A stretch of 64,000 bases of DNA from Neorhizobium huautlense (GCF_002968575.1 NZ_PVBM01000010.1:122798-186797), one strand, 5' to 3'; counted from the stretch's first letter, positions 8,513-18,214 are shown. Numbers and translations are program-made. The notes: generated by a model from the letters alone, not told the origin.

Positions 8513-9370
8513 TCAGCCCGGTGCTTTCAGCCCGTATTCGCGGACGAACTGGCGACGCGCCGCCGCAAAGCGCGCGTCGTTCAGGAAGTCCGTCACCCTG
8601 GCTATGTTGTGTCGGGCGACCCAGTTCTTGAGCGTCCGGGGAGCGTCGTCAGGATTGCGGTCGATATAGCTGTTGATGAGGGCGCTCGCGTCATCTGCGG
8701 CATAAGGGTAGATGGCCTCGGTCCTGGTGGCCTCGGTGAGGGCCAGAACCTGCGAGGTCTGCTCGTCGATACCGATCAATCCCGCAGTAATCGTACCCGC
8801 CGAGGCGTAGTCATTGACATCCATCAGCGCAAGTTCGAGCGGATAGGCCGCAGTATCCAGCTGCAGCTTGTCGATGATCGACGAGCGCACCCGGTTCCGG
8901 TTGGCGCGCATCTGCTTCTGCAGGAACTGGATCGTCTTCTCCGACAGGATGTTCTTGTCATAGGCGGCATGCGCGCCCTTGAGGCCGGTGTCCACGGCAG
9001 CCAGCGCGGTCTTGGTGGCCTTTGCTGCAGCGAGGGTTCCCGCACCACTCAGTGACAGGCTGGCAATGGTCGCGGCGAAGGGAACGCCCTGGCCTTCCTG
9101 CGTCAGTTCGGAAGAGAAGCGCGCATACTCCACATCGATCGAACCCATGGCGCTGAGGACGATCGAATTGCGAAGCGCCTTTTTGTCGAAATCACCAGCG
9201 GAATGATAGGCCGCCAGGCGCGACGGCGCGTAGCCGCCAGCGAAATAAGTTGCGGTGACCCTGTTGTATTGCGCGAGGTTTGGGCCTCCGGCGATCGATG
9301 GAGTGCAGCCAGTAAGCGCAGCCGTTGCTGCAGTCATCATCACAACGGCACGACAAGTTCTTCGTATCAT
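8513..9370 (-). CDS. Predicted lipoprotein of unknown function
   Basis: 285 aa. A short basic start (MIRR) and a hydrophobic segment end in the lipobox LTGC (Cys22), indicating export and lipidation. The mature part is mostly helical and Ala-rich (GTLAAAKATKTALAAVDTGLKGAHAAYDKN) with no cysteine-based or catalytic motif seen. No named family recognised. The 216 bases upstream to the DUF1800 gene are gene-free and should contain the divergent promoters. Confidence 0.7.
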   Translation of the reverse strand: MIRRTCRAVVMMTAATAALTGCTPSIAGGPNLAQYNRVTATYFAGGYAPSRLAAYHSAGDFDKKALRNSIVLSAMGSIDVEYARFSSELTQEGQGVPFAATIASLSLSGAGTLAAAKATKTALAAVDTGLKGAHAAYDKNILSEKTIQFLQKQMRANRNRVRSSIIDKLQLDTAAYPLELALMDVNDYASAGTITAGLIGIDEQTSQVLALTEATRTEAIYPYAADDASALINSYIDRNPDDAPRTLKNWVARHNIARVTDFLNDARFAAARRQFVREYGLKAPG

Positions 9371-9586
9371 TCAAGTTCCCCCGAGAAATACATAAGGCCA
9401 CAGGTATTGCCGATTGAAAACGCACCGCCTGCAACCAAAAGGGGAGTTGGGGGTTGTAGATGTTTGAAGGCGACATGCCGTCCGCAGCATTACAAATTCT
9501 CCATGTCGCGAAATGGCCGCAATTTATGAACCTTTCCACCACAATTGTCGGGGACCCTGATCATGGTCCAACGAGGAAATGATCGA

Positions 9587-11053
9587 ATGAATCCTTCTAT
9601 CCCGACCTTGGCCGCCATCCGTTTCGGTTATGGTCTTCGCCCGGGGGAAGAGCTGCCCGCCGATGCCGATGCGCTGCTGGCGCAGATCGAGGAGGGCGTT
9701 GCGGAAAGGCCGCGTTTCCCCCGCGAGGGGCTGACGGGGCGGATCGAGACCGCTACCCGGGTGCTTTCGGTCAGGGCGGCGGAGGCGAAGGCCGCCAAGG
9801 CCGGGAATCCGAATGCGGATCTGCGCAAGGAGACGCAGCGGCAGGCCCAACGCATCTATCGACAGGACGCCATGGGCCGCATTGCCCAAGCCATCCATTC
9901 CCCGCTCGGGTTTTATGAAAGGCTTGCGACCTTCTGGGTGGATCATTTCTCCACGAGCGTCCTGAAGTCGCTGCCGATGCGCATGATCGTGCCGCTTTAC
10001 GAGGCGCAGTCGATCCGACCCAACATTGGCGGTTCCTTCTCGGGGCTTCTCCAGGCCGCGATCCTGCATCCGGCAATGCTGATCTATCTCGACCAGAACC
10101 AGAGCGTCGGGCCGGATTCGGTCGCCGGCCGCAAGAACAGCCGCGGGCTCAACGAAAATCTGGGGCGCGAGCTGCTCGAACTCCACACGCTAGGCGCCGG
10201 CAGCGGCTATACCCAGGACGACGTTCGCGCTGCCGCGCTGATCCTCACCGGCCTTTCGGTCGACAATCGGGCTCTGGAAGTCGTCTATCGTCCGCGGCTG
10301 GCTGAAGCCGGCCCTGTTTCGCTTCTCGGCCGTTCCTACGAAGACGATGAAGGCGACGGTCAGGATCATATCCTGATGCTGGAAGACCTTGCTGCCAATC
10401 CGAAGACCGCCCTGCACGTCTCCCGCAAGCTTGCCCGCCACTTCATCGCCGACGATCCACCGGAAGAGGTGGTCTCGTCCATGGTGGACGCCTGGACGAA
10501 GAGCCAGGGTAACCTGACCGAAGTCTATCGCGCCATGCTGACCCATCCGCGCGCCTGGTCGGATCCCGGGCAGAAGATCAAGCAGCCCTTCGAGTTTCTC
10601 GTCTCCGGTTTCCGGGCGTTCGACCTGCCGGAAAAGAATTTTGCCGAACTTCTGCGCGATATGGAGGGCGAGGACGAGGGGCCGGTGGAAAAAGCCATGG
10701 AGATGGCGGGGGTGAGGGCAAAGGAGAACGCAAAGCGAAAAGCGGGGCGGGCAAACGCGCTGACGTTCGGCGCGCTGCAGCGCATGGGTCAGCCGGTCTG
10801 GCAGCCGCCGAGCCCGGCGGGCTTTGCCGACGAGGCCGGCGTGTGGCTGTCACCGAGCCAGCTGAGCGAGCGGATCACCTGGTCGCGGATGGTCGCCCGG
10901 ATCCTCGGGCAGAAGATGGAGCCGTCCGAATTTCTCGCCGCCGCGCTGGGAGATGCCGCCCGCCCCGAAACCCAGAGGATCGTCTCCCAGGCGCCGAACA
11001 AGGTGCACGGCATCACCATGGTTCTCGCCTCACCCGAATTCAACAGGAGATGA
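9587..11053 (+). CDS. DUF1800 family protein
   Basis: 488 aa from the ATG at 9587, which is preceded by CGAGGA; earlier in-frame TTG and ATG codons exist. Family landmarks are FWVDHFSTS near residue 110 and LNENLGRELLELHTLG near 190. There is no clear signal peptide. The function of DUF1800 is not established. It is nearly always encoded beside a DUF1501 protein, as here with only two bases between the stop and the next start, which implies a joint role at the cell envelope. The C-terminus ends in the usual PEFNRR type. Confidence 0.88.
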   Translation: MNPSIPTLAAIRFGYGLRPGEELPADADALLAQIEEGVAERPRFPREGLTGRIETATRVLSVRAAEAKAAKAGNPNADLRKETQRQAQRIYRQDAMGRIAQAIHSPLGFYERLATFWVDHFSTSVLKSLPMRMIVPLYEAQSIRPNIGGSFSGLLQAAILHPAMLIYLDQNQSVGPDSVAGRKNSRGLNENLGRELLELHTLGAGSGYTQDDVRAAALILTGLSVDNRALEVVYRPRLAEAGPVSLLGRSYEDDEGDGQDHILMLEDLAANPKTALHVSRKLARHFIADDPPEEVVSSMVDAWTKSQGNLTEVYRAMLTHPRAWSDPGQKIKQPFEFLVSGFRAFDLPEKNFAELLRDMEGEDEGPVEKAMEMAGVRAKENAKRKAGRANALTFGALQRMGQPVWQPPSPAGFADEAGVWLSPSQLSERITWSRMVARILGQKMEPSEFLAAALGDAARPETQRIVSQAPNKVHGITMVLASPEFNRR

Positions 11054-11055
11054 AA

Positions 11056-12234
11056 ATGACCTTGCAGCCAAACGTCCTGTTGTCCCGCCGCGGCTTTCTT
11101 GCAGGCGCCTGCTGCGCCGCCGCCGCGCCCATCCTGACGCCGGTGACCTTCGCCGCCATGCCCGGCGACAACCGCTTCGTGACGATAGTTTTGCGGGGTG
11201 CAATGGACGGGCTCGATCTCGTGCAGCCCTACGGCGATCCCGCTTTTGCGGCGCTGAGGCCGAAGCTCGGCCTGACACCCCAGACCGGCCTTCTCGACCT
11301 CGACGGCTTCTTCGGCCTCAACCCGGCCGCTTCCGCGCTGATGCCGCTCTGGCAGGCGGGGGAACTGTCTTTCGTTCACGCGGTCTCGACGCCCTATCGG
11401 GACCAGCGCAGCCATTTCGACGGCCAGGATATGCTGGAGACCGGCGGCAGCGACAAGGCGGAGCGGACCGGATGGCTGAACCGCGCGCTTTCTGCGATCC
11501 CCCGCTCCGACGCCCGCAAGGCGATCGACATCAACACCTCGATGGAGCTCATCCTGAGCGGTCCGAGCGACGTGGACTCCTGGTCGACCCAGAGCAATTT
11601 CGCGCTCGCCGAGGACGAAATCGCCTTTCTCGATCGCCTGTATGAAGGCGACGACGCTTTCGCCAGGGCGATGCAGGAGGCAAAGAAGACCGACATGTCG
11701 GCGGATGCCCTTTACGGCGACGCCAAGCGCGGGGCAGGGATTGCCGAAATGGCTCGGCTTGCCGGCGGCATGCTTCGCGAGGACTACCGGATCGCCAGCT
11801 TCTCGATCAACGGCTGGGACACCCATGTTGGCCAGAAGGCGCAATTCAAAAAAGCCGCCGGCGATCTCTCGACCGCGATAACCACGCTGAAAGCTTCCTT
11901 GGGCGACGAGGCATGGGGAAAGACGGTCGTGCTGGCGATCACCGAATTCGGCCGCACGGCGCGCGAAAACGGCACCAACGGCACCGATCACGGCACCGGC
12001 GGGCTTGCGGTGCTGGCCGGCGGCGCCATCTCGGGCGGTAAGGTTCTTGGCCAATGGCCGGGCCTTGGCGACGATCATCTGCTCGACCGGCGCGACCTGA
12101 TGCCGACCGGCGACGTGCGGGAGATAGCCGCCGCCATGCTCTACAGGCAGTTCGGCATCGATCCGGACAATCTGACCGGCAAGGTCTTTCCCGGCCTCGC
12201 CTTCGACCGGTCCTCGATCTATCTCAAAGGGTGA
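11056..12234 (+). CDS. DUF1501 family protein, Tat-exported
   Basis: 392 aa. AGGAG at 11045-11049 favours the ATG at 11056; an ATG at 11050 overlaps the DUF1800 stop. The N-terminus has a twin-arginine signal (SRRGFLAG) followed by an Ala-rich hydrophobic stretch, so it is probably exported folded. The core has the RGAMDGLD motif (family RGAxDGL) and downstream WDTH and EFGRTARENG...DHG segments. These resemble the alkaline-phosphatase/sulfatase-like metal-binding fold. Cotranscribed with the DUF1800 gene. Biochemical role unknown. Confidence 0.87.
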   Translation: MTLQPNVLLSRRGFLAGACCAAAAPILTPVTFAAMPGDNRFVTIVLRGAMDGLDLVQPYGDPAFAALRPKLGLTPQTGLLDLDGFFGLNPAASALMPLWQAGELSFVHAVSTPYRDQRSHFDGQDMLETGGSDKAERTGWLNRALSAIPRSDARKAIDINTSMELILSGPSDVDSWSTQSNFALAEDEIAFLDRLYEGDDAFARAMQEAKKTDMSADALYGDAKRGAGIAEMARLAGGMLREDYRIASFSINGWDTHVGQKAQFKKAAGDLSTAITTLKASLGDEAWGKTVVLAITEFGRTARENGTNGTDHGTGGLAVLAGGAISGGKVLGQWPGLGDDHLLDRRDLMPTGDVREIAAAMLYRQFGIDPDNLTGKVFPGLAFDRSSIYLKG

Positions 12235-12240
12235 TCTCCC

Positions 12241-12828
12241 TCAGGTGAGGAGATCGTAGACCCGGAAGATCCAGTAGAGCTGGTAGGCGAGCGCGAACGC
12301 CACGAAGGCCGCATGATAACGGCGGTTCGCGGTGGCGATCGCGATCGCACTCAACGCCACATAGAGCGCGGTGCGTGCCGGATATTCGAAGCCGAGCGAC
12401 AGGAAATAGTCGCGGCCCTTGATCAGGGTGTCGACGATATCGGTGATCAGCAACCCGGCGAGGAAGCCGAAGAACCATTTCCGCCGCGACAGAAAATAGT
12501 CCTCGTAGCTGTCATAGTCCTGCATCGAGGTGGGGAAGAGTAGCGCACAGAGGAAGAAGAAGAGCGCGCAGAAGCCGATCAGGAACAGATAGGCCGCGAA
12601 GCCGATCACGGGCAGGGCGTGCAGCCGGTGTTCCCACCACCAGAAATGGACCAGAAAGAGGAACATGAACGCCACCCATCCGAGATGGACAAGGTAGACG
12701 CGGGCCGCTTTCGGATGCTGCACGATGCCGGCGAGACCGTTCAGCAGCCGTGCCAGGCCAAGGCTGACCACCATGCCCATCACCACGCGGATATGCGTGA
12801 AGGTTTCGGCAGTGGTCGCGGCATCCAT
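12241..12828 (-). CDS. Hypothetical integral membrane protein
   Basis: 195 aa with about five or six hydrophobic helices, including a very aromatic, Phe-rich centre (FMFLFLVHFWWWEHR, LFLIGFCALFFFLCALLFP). There are no catalytic motifs. It lies directly downstream of the thioesterase gene (4-base gap, same strand), so the two are probably cotranscribed. It converges on the DUF1501 gene with 6 bases between stops. Confidence 0.75.
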   Translation of the reverse strand: MDAATTAETFTHIRVVMGMVVSLGLARLLNGLAGIVQHPKAARVYLVHLGWVAFMFLFLVHFWWWEHRLHALPVIGFAAYLFLIGFCALFFFLCALLFPTSMQDYDSYEDYFLSRRKWFFGFLAGLLITDIVDTLIKGRDYFLSLGFEYPARTALYVALSAIAIATANRRYHAAFVAFALAYQLYWIFRVYDLLT

Positions 12829-12831
12829 GGC

Positions 12832-13221
12832 TTATTCCTCCTCAGGAACCGGCGTCGGTTTGCCGTCTTCGTCGAGCGCCACCATGATGAAGGTGCCGGC
12901 CGTCACCTTTTCCAGGAACCGATAGCGCGCCCTGTGCGCCCATGCCTCGACATTCAACGTAATCGATGTGCGGCCGACGCGGGTGATCTCGGTATAGACG
13001 TTGAGCGTGTCGCCGATTTTCACCGGCAGCTGGAACGCCATCTCCTTCACCGCTGCAGTCACGACCCGGCCGCGGGCGCGCTCGGCCGCGCGGATGCCGC
13101 TCGCCAGGTCCATCTGCGCCATGACCCAGCCGCCAAAAATATCTCCCGCCGCATTGGCGTCCGCAGGCATGGCGAGAGTGCGGAGCGTCAGCTCCCCCGT
13201 GGGCCTGGCATTGTCGGTCAT
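12832..13221 (-). CDS. Acyl-CoA thioesterase, YciA/BFIT hotdog type
   Basis: 129 aa from MTDNARP. The hotdog-fold signature AGDIFGGWVMAQMDLASG matches the canonical NGDIFGGWxxxxMD motif of acyl-CoA hydrolases, with the catalytic Asp in AGDIFGG. It hydrolyses acyl-CoA to free acid and CoA in the cytoplasm. The C-terminus is acidic (VPEEE). The upstream in-frame start at 13311 is rejected because the family begins near the MTDN start, with GGGAA just upstream. Confidence 0.9.
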   Translation of the reverse strand: MTDNARPTGELTLRTLAMPADANAAGDIFGGWVMAQMDLASGIRAAERARGRVVTAAVKEMAFQLPVKIGDTLNVYTEITRVGRTSITLNVEAWAHRARYRFLEKVTAGTFIMVALDEDGKPTPVPEEE

Positions 13222-13415
13222 GATTGTTGTTCCCTTTCTTGTCCGTTCTGATTCCTCCGATGCAGAGATTAGGGCGGATGCGGCCGGAAGCCTATCCGGT
13301 TCAGCAGGCAATTATCGGCTCCTCAATTCGCGCCCTCGGCAAGGTTTCCCCTCCTTCACCCCCTAGTAACCAGTGGTCATTAGAATTTGACGAACTTCAA
13401 ATGGAGGGGGACCTC

Positions 13416-15251
13416 ATGCAACGTCTTACAATTTCCTGGCGGCTTTACTGTCTTGTGCTGTTGTCGCTAGTCATCCTCGGGGGGGCGATGACATTCAGCC
13501 TGTTCCAGAGCTATGCCTCGTCGGAGCGGGAGCGCAAGGCGGGCCTTGCGCAGATGAACGATGCCGCGCTCACGGTGCTGAAGAAGTATCAGGGGCTGGA
13601 AGCCGCCGGCACGATGACCCGCGAGCAGGCCCAGACCGAAGCTAAGGCCATCATCGCCGGCATGCGTTACGGCGAAGGGACCGGCTATTTCTGGATCAAC
13701 GACATGACGCCGCGCATGGTCATGCATCCGATCAAGCCGGAAATGAACGGCAAGGATCTTACCGGCGACAAGGACCCGAACGGCAAGTTCCTGTTCGTCG
13801 AGTTCGCCAACACGGTGAAGGCTCAGGGCAAGGGTTTCGTGGACTACTATTGGCCGAAGCCGGGCTTTGAGCAGCCGCAGGAGAAATATTCGCACGTGGC
13901 CGGCTTCGCGCCCTGGGGCTGGATCATCGGCACCGGCGTTTATGTGGACGATCTGCACGCCATGTTCCGCCGTGACGCGATCAATTTCGGCGCGATCTTC
14001 GCCGTCGGCGCATTGGTCCTGATCGGCGGCGCAGCTTTCGTGGTCAGAAGCGTCACCAGGCCGATCGGCCAGGTCAAGCAGGTGCTGCAGTCGATCGCGG
14101 CCGGCGAGGTGGGCGTCTCCGTTCCCTGTACCGAACAGAAGAACGAAATCGGCGACATCGCCCGAGCCGTCGTGGTTCTCAGAAACTCGGTCGAGGAGCG
14201 CAGCCAGCTGCAGGCTCGCGAAGCAGACCAGAGCCGTGCGCTTGCCGAGGAGCGGTCCGGCAGGGAGCGCGTGCTTTCGGCTTCGGCCGAGCGTCAGGCG
14301 CGTGCCATGGGCGAACTCGGCCGTGCCCTGGAAAGCCTGGCCGGCGGCGATCTTTCCGTATCGCTCGGCGATATCGGCGAGGATTACGCCAAGCTTCGCG
14401 ACGACTTCAACGCCGCCGTCGGCTCGCTGCACCGTGCGATCGGCGCGATCACCGAGACGAGCCTCGTGGTGCGCGACAGTGCGGCCGATATCTCGAGCGC
14501 CACCGGCAATCTCTCCAAGCGCACCGAACAGCAGGCAGCGGCCCTTGAGGAAACCGCCGCCGCGCTCGACGAGATCACCGCAACGGTGCGTACCGCATCG
14601 GAACGTGCGCACGAGGCGCGCGAGATGGTGAGCGAGACGAAGGAAAGCGCCGGCCGTTCGGGCCAGATCGTCCGCAACGCGATCGACGCCATGGGCCGTA
14701 TCGAGGAATCCTCGAACCGTATCAACCAGATCATCTCTGTCATCGACGAGATTGCCTTCCAGACCAACCTGCTGGCGCTGAACGCAGGCGTTGAGGCGGC
14801 GCGTGCGGGGGAAGCGGGCAGGGGCTTTGCAGTCGTTGCCCAGGAAGTGCGCGAGCTTGCGCAACGCTCCGCAAATGCGGCGAAGGAGATCAAGACGCTG
14901 ATCAGCAATTCGGCACGCGAGGTCGAAGGCGGTGTTTCGCTGGTGCGCTCGACCGGCGACGCGCTGGTCGAGATCGCCACGCTTGTCGAGCGCGTCAACG
15001 CGCATGTCGACACGATCGCCACCGCCGCCCGCGAACAGGCGACCGGGCTGCAGGAGATCAATTCCTCCGTCAACCATATGGACCAGATGACCCAGCAGAA
15101 TGCGGCCATGGTGGAAGAGACCACGGCGGCGAGCCAGACGCTTGCGGACCAGAGCCTTCACCTGCAGGATCTGCTCGCGGCCTTCACGCTGAACAACAAT
15201 GCCGGTCGGGGCGCTGCCTACGGCTCGACCACCCGTTATCGCGCTGCCTGA
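13416..15251 (+). CDS. Methyl-accepting chemotaxis protein with single Cache sensor
   Basis: 611 aa. GGAGGGGG 6 bases before ATG 13416 sets the start. TM1 is at ~9-31. A periplasmic single-Cache (sCache_2-type) domain follows (GTGYFWINDM, VMHPIKPEMNGKDL, YSHVAGFAPWGWIIGTGVYVDD). TM2 is at ~188-212, then HAMP and the coiled-coil signalling domain with the invariant tip ([22 protein letters not shown]). It senses a small ligand, often an organic acid or amine in this class, and signals to CheA/CheW. The gene stands alone with its own terminator. Confidence 0.95.
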   Translation: MQRLTISWRLYCLVLLSLVILGGAMTFSLFQSYASSERERKAGLAQMNDAALTVLKKYQGLEAAGTMTREQAQTEAKAIIAGMRYGEGTGYFWINDMTPRMVMHPIKPEMNGKDLTGDKDPNGKFLFVEFANTVKAQGKGFVDYYWPKPGFEQPQEKYSHVAGFAPWGWIIGTGVYVDDLHAMFRRDAINFGAIFAVGALVLIGGAAFVVRSVTRPIGQVKQVLQSIAAGEVGVSVPCTEQKNEIGDIARAVVVLRNSVEERSQLQAREADQSRALAEERSGRERVLSASAERQARAMGELGRALESLAGGDLSVSLGDIGEDYAKLRDDFNAAVGSLHRAIGAITETSLVVRDSAADISSATGNLSKRTEQQAAALEETAAALDEITATVRTASERAHEAREMVSETKESAGRSGQIVRNAIDAMGRIEESSNRINQIISVIDEIAFQTNLLALNAGVEAARAGEAGRGFAVVAQEVRELAQRSANAAKEIKTLISNSAREVEGGVSLVRSTGDALVEIATLVERVNAHVDTIATAAREQATGLQEINSSVNHMDQMTQQNAAMVEETTAASQTLADQSLHLQDLLAAFTLNNNAGRGAAYGSTTRYRAA

Positions 15252-15272
15252 CAGCCGCGCCATCATCAACCG

Positions 15273-15305
15273 AGCCGCCGGATGAAAGTCCGGCGGCTTT
15301 TTGAC
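15273..15305 (+). terminator. Rho-independent terminator after the chemoreceptor gene
   Basis: The stem GCCGCCGGA/TCCGGCGGC with a short loop is followed by TTTTT, 20 bases after the stop codon. Confidence 0.85.
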
Positions 15306-15481
15306 GCCGATCAAACGGCGAGCGCCGCCTGCCGACAGGAAGATCATCATTCAGACGGTGGCCGAGACCGCTCCGACCGTTAAAAGCCTTGAAAAGGCCT
15401 TGATCTCTCAAGCCTTCGTTTACCGACACTGCCTAAACTCGTCATGTGTGTCATTTCGGCACCGGAAGAGTGGCAACTGGT

Positions 15482-16906
15482 ATGGCGTATGCTTCCCTTT
15501 CCCGGCGGGTCGTAACCTCGCTGATGATGTCGTCGATGCTGGTCGCCTGTTCCTCCGGGGATCTAGTGCCGCCGGCATCGATCGACAGCGCCACCAGCGT
15601 CGGCGCGATCCAGCCGACGCGATCCATTCCGCCCGAGCCGATGTCGCAGCAGGCCTACCAGATGAGCCGGGCGCCGGTTTCGCAGGTCAGTTCCGTGGAT
15701 TACGGATATTCGTCGCGCGGTGCATCCGGGCCGGGGGATGCTTATACCGGCGACAGCGGCAATTATCTGCGGGTGCCTGACCAGGCGCAGTCGGCGCCTC
15801 TCAATCCAGCATCGTCAGGCTCTCCTAGCGGCTCTCCGCCGCGGCAGGGCCGTTTGCCGATGATCGACAGCGATGAGGCATTGCAGCAGGCATCCGCCGC
15901 GCAAAACACCTATCCGTCCGGCGGGTCGAACGTCATTCCGGAAGAAGGCGTCAACATGGACGCCGAACTGGGTTTTGGACCGGACGAAAGCGATATCACC
16001 GGCCTTGCCGAAGAACAGGATACCGACATCGCCGAAGGCGTCGGCGATCAGCCCGTGGTCGACGGGATCGGCACCGACGAGCCGGTGGCGTTGCAGCCGC
16101 GCCGCCAGCCGATCTCCCAGCCGATGTCGGATGATCGTGTCGTCGTTCCGCCGAAGCGCCAGGGGGCCGGACTGCAGAGAGATGGCGCAAACGGCGGCAT
16201 GGTCTGGGGCGACGGATCCCGCGTCGTTCCACCAAGCCGCGCGCCCGCCGCCGATACCCAGGAAGTGGCGATGCTGCGCCCCAACAACCCGATGAACGAC
16301 AGCGGGCCAATGAGCCAGCGCGATCAGCCGTGGCTCAGAGGCGCCATGCCGCAGTCGGAAGTCAGCTGCCGGACGGAGCTGCGCCGCCTTGGCGTGGAAT
16401 TCAACGACCTGCCGCGCATTTCCAACGGCCCGAGCTGCGGCATCAACTACCCTGTCAAGCTTGCGGGACTGTCCGGCAATATCGACGTAAAACCCGCCGT
16501 TACCCTGAACTGCCAGACGACGCTTGCCTTTGCGAAATGGGTGAAGAACGAGCTCGCCGTTTCGGCTCGCACTCGTTACCTGACGGGTGTGCGCAAAATC
16601 GTGCCCATGGGAGGTTATTCCTGCCGTCGTATGAACAACAGCCGCCAGCGCTACAACCCGATGTCGGAACATGCGCGCGGCAATGCCATCGACATTGGCC
16701 AGATCGTGCTGAAGAACGGCCACGAAATCGATGTGCGGAAGAAGGGGCTTTTCTCCTTCCGCGAAGGCGGATTGCTGAAATCGGTGCGCAACGACAGCTG
16801 CAAATATTTCAGCACGGTTCTCGGTCCCGGCAGCAATGCCGAACACTGGAACCATTTCCACTTCGATCTCCGCTCGCGCAAGAGCGGCCGGCGCTTCTGC
16901 AGCTGA
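15482..16906 (+). CDS. Extensin-like C-terminal domain lipoprotein
   Basis: 474 aa. A hydrophobic signal ends in VAC-SSG, a lipobox-like site near residue 23. A long Pro/Ser/Gln-rich linker (~30-280) leads to an extensin-like C-terminal domain. Key parts are CRTELRRLGVEFNDLP, SCGINYPV, HARGNAIDIG and a terminal EHWNHFHFDLR. The His/Asp pattern resembles D-Ala-D-Ala metallopeptidases, so a cell-wall role in the periplasm is likely. The start at 15482 is chosen to place the signal at the N-terminus. The MmcQ-like gene follows after 7 bases. Confidence 0.87.
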   Translation: MAYASLSRRVVTSLMMSSMLVACSSGDLVPPASIDSATSVGAIQPTRSIPPEPMSQQAYQMSRAPVSQVSSVDYGYSSRGASGPGDAYTGDSGNYLRVPDQAQSAPLNPASSGSPSGSPPRQGRLPMIDSDEALQQASAAQNTYPSGGSNVIPEEGVNMDAELGFGPDESDITGLAEEQDTDIAEGVGDQPVVDGIGTDEPVALQPRRQPISQPMSDDRVVVPPKRQGAGLQRDGANGGMVWGDGSRVVPPSRAPAADTQEVAMLRPNNPMNDSGPMSQRDQPWLRGAMPQSEVSCRTELRRLGVEFNDLPRISNGPSCGINYPVKLAGLSGNIDVKPAVTLNCQTTLAFAKWVKNELAVSARTRYLTGVRKIVPMGGYSCRRMNNSRQRYNPMSEHARGNAIDIGQIVLKNGHEIDVRKKGLFSFREGGLLKSVRNDSCKYFSTVLGPGSNAEHWNHFHFDLRSRKSGRRFCS

Positions 16907-16913
16907 TACTGCG

Positions 16914-17237
16914 ATGGCAAACGCCGAGATGCTCCGCCGCCTTGCCCTTTCTCTCGACGGAACCGTCGAGGCGCCACATTTCGACAGGGCGGCCTTCAAG
17001 GTGGCACGCATCTACGTGACGCTCGCCGGAGACGGCCTGACGGCGAATTTCAAGTTCAAACCTGACGAACAAAGCCTGAAATGCACGGTTCTGCCAACCG
17101 CCTTTTTTCCCGTCGGCAACGCCTGGGGGCGGCAGGGCTGGACGACGGCCATTCTTTCCGAACTGAACGAGGCCGATCTTCTCAATGCGCTGGAGACGGC
17201 CTGGAAACATGCGCTGCCGGCAAAGCGCAGGTCTTAG
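16914..17237 (+). CDS. MmcQ/YjbR family protein
   Basis: 107 aa. The family pattern is clear: an N-terminal helix, PHFDRAAFKV, a central beta-sheet (VTLAGDGLTANFKF), GNAWGRQGWTTAIL and a C-terminal ALETAWKHALP helix. The fold is CyaY-like and sometimes annotated as DNA-binding; no enzymatic role is established. Start 16914 is 7 bases after the extensin-like stop, so the pair is probably cotranscribed. Confidence 0.85.
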   Translation: MANAEMLRRLALSLDGTVEAPHFDRAAFKVARIYVTLAGDGLTANFKFKPDEQSLKCTVLPTAFFPVGNAWGRQGWTTAILSELNEADLLNALETAWKHALPAKRRS

Positions 17238-17563
17238 GGCCGCCAATCGGGATAGGCTTTCGCCTTCGGAAGGACGGGGGCTCGCGCTGGTCCGCCGAGA
17301 CGCGAGTCCCCACCATACGCAAGACCAGCCGGCTTCATCGAAAAGAGATCGGAATCTCGCCCGAGTCGGAACCAGTCTCTTCCTGCCGCGACAGGAGGTC
17401 ATCAGGGGGATTGCAAGTCAACTCAATCAAATGGTTTAGGGTCGCGGCATCCATGAGGCGAAGTTCTCCGTGCGAGAGTGGACGCGGAGATTATCTCGGC
17501 CATTCGTGTCGGAACCCCGTTTGGCCGGTCGTCTTCAAGGGAGACAGGCTAGGGAGAGCACAA
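17238..17563. other. Gene-free stretch with a stable hairpin
   Basis: No convincing coding sequence is seen. An inverted repeat at 17276-17311 (GGGGG-CTCGCG against CGCGAG-TCCCC, 14-base loop) follows the MmcQ-like gene. It may stabilise or end that transcript although no U-run follows. The right part should contain the promoter of the GST gene. Confidence 0.4.
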
Positions 17564-18214
17564 ATGACGATTACCATTACCGCCTTTGAGCGGTCGCCCG
17601 ATCGAGGCAAGGGGCTGGCGCGTGACATGCGCGTCCGCTGGGCGCTGGAAGAAGTGGGCCAGCCCTACGACGTTCGTCTTCTTTCGTTCAAGGCGATGAA
17701 GGAGCCGGCGCATCTCGCGCTTCATCCTTTCGGACAGATTCCGACCTATGAGGAAGGTGATCTCGCCCTGTTCGAGTCGGGGGCGATCGTGTTCCATATC
17801 GCCGAGCGCCATGCGGGCCTGCTGCCGGACGATGCCAATGCGCGGGCGCGCGCCATCACATGGATGTTTGCAGCGCTCAACACTGTAGAGCCGCCGATCT
17901 TCGAACGCGCTCTCGCGACAATCCTCGAGCGCGACCAGCCTTGGTACGAGCAGCGCCTGCGCGTCCTCGGGGAAAGCATCCGCAACCGGCTCGACGGACT
18001 TTCCGGCCGCCTTGGCGATGCCGAGTGGCTCGATGGCGCCTTCAGCGCCGGCGACCTGCTGATGGTATCAGTGCTGCTCAGGCTGAAGGGATCGGATATA
18101 CTGCAGGAATATCCAAACCTCTCCGCCTATGTGGCGCGCGGTGAAGCGCGGCCCGCCTACAGGCGTGCTTTCGACGCTCAGCTGGCGGTTTTCACCGGCG
18201 CATCCTCCGGCTGA
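17564..18214 (+). CDS. Glutathione S-transferase family protein
   Basis: 216 aa. An N-terminal thioredoxin-like half carries HPFGQIPTYEEGDLALFESGAIVFHIAE, the glutathione-site cis-Pro and Glu-Ser motif. An all-helical C-terminal half with LDGAFSAGDLLMVSVLLR follows. It conjugates or reduces with glutathione in the cytoplasm; the substrate is unknown. The start at 17564 is supported by AGGGAGAG upstream. A single gene with no co-directional neighbour close by. Confidence 0.92.
   Translation: MTITITAFERSPDRGKGLARDMRVRWALEEVGQPYDVRLLSFKAMKEPAHLALHPFGQIPTYEEGDLALFESGAIVFHIAERHAGLLPDDANARARAITWMFAALNTVEPPIFERALATILERDQPWYEQRLRVLGESIRNRLDGLSGRLGDAEWLDGAFSAGDLLMVSVLLRLKGSDILQEYPNLSAYVARGEARPAYRRAFDAQLAVFTGASSG

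Noticed and set aside
10789..12078. Minus-strand frame of 429 codons opposite the DUF1800-DUF1501 pair
   Set aside because: No domain or ribosome site was seen and the plus-strand pair is well supported.
13467..15350. 627-codon minus-strand frame opposite the chemoreceptor
   Set aside because: The plus-strand chemoreceptor has all domain motifs; the antisense frame is a composition artefact.
17185..17439. 84-codon plus-strand frame after the MmcQ-like gene
   Set aside because: It begins inside the MmcQ-like gene in another frame, crosses a stable hairpin and shows no family pattern.
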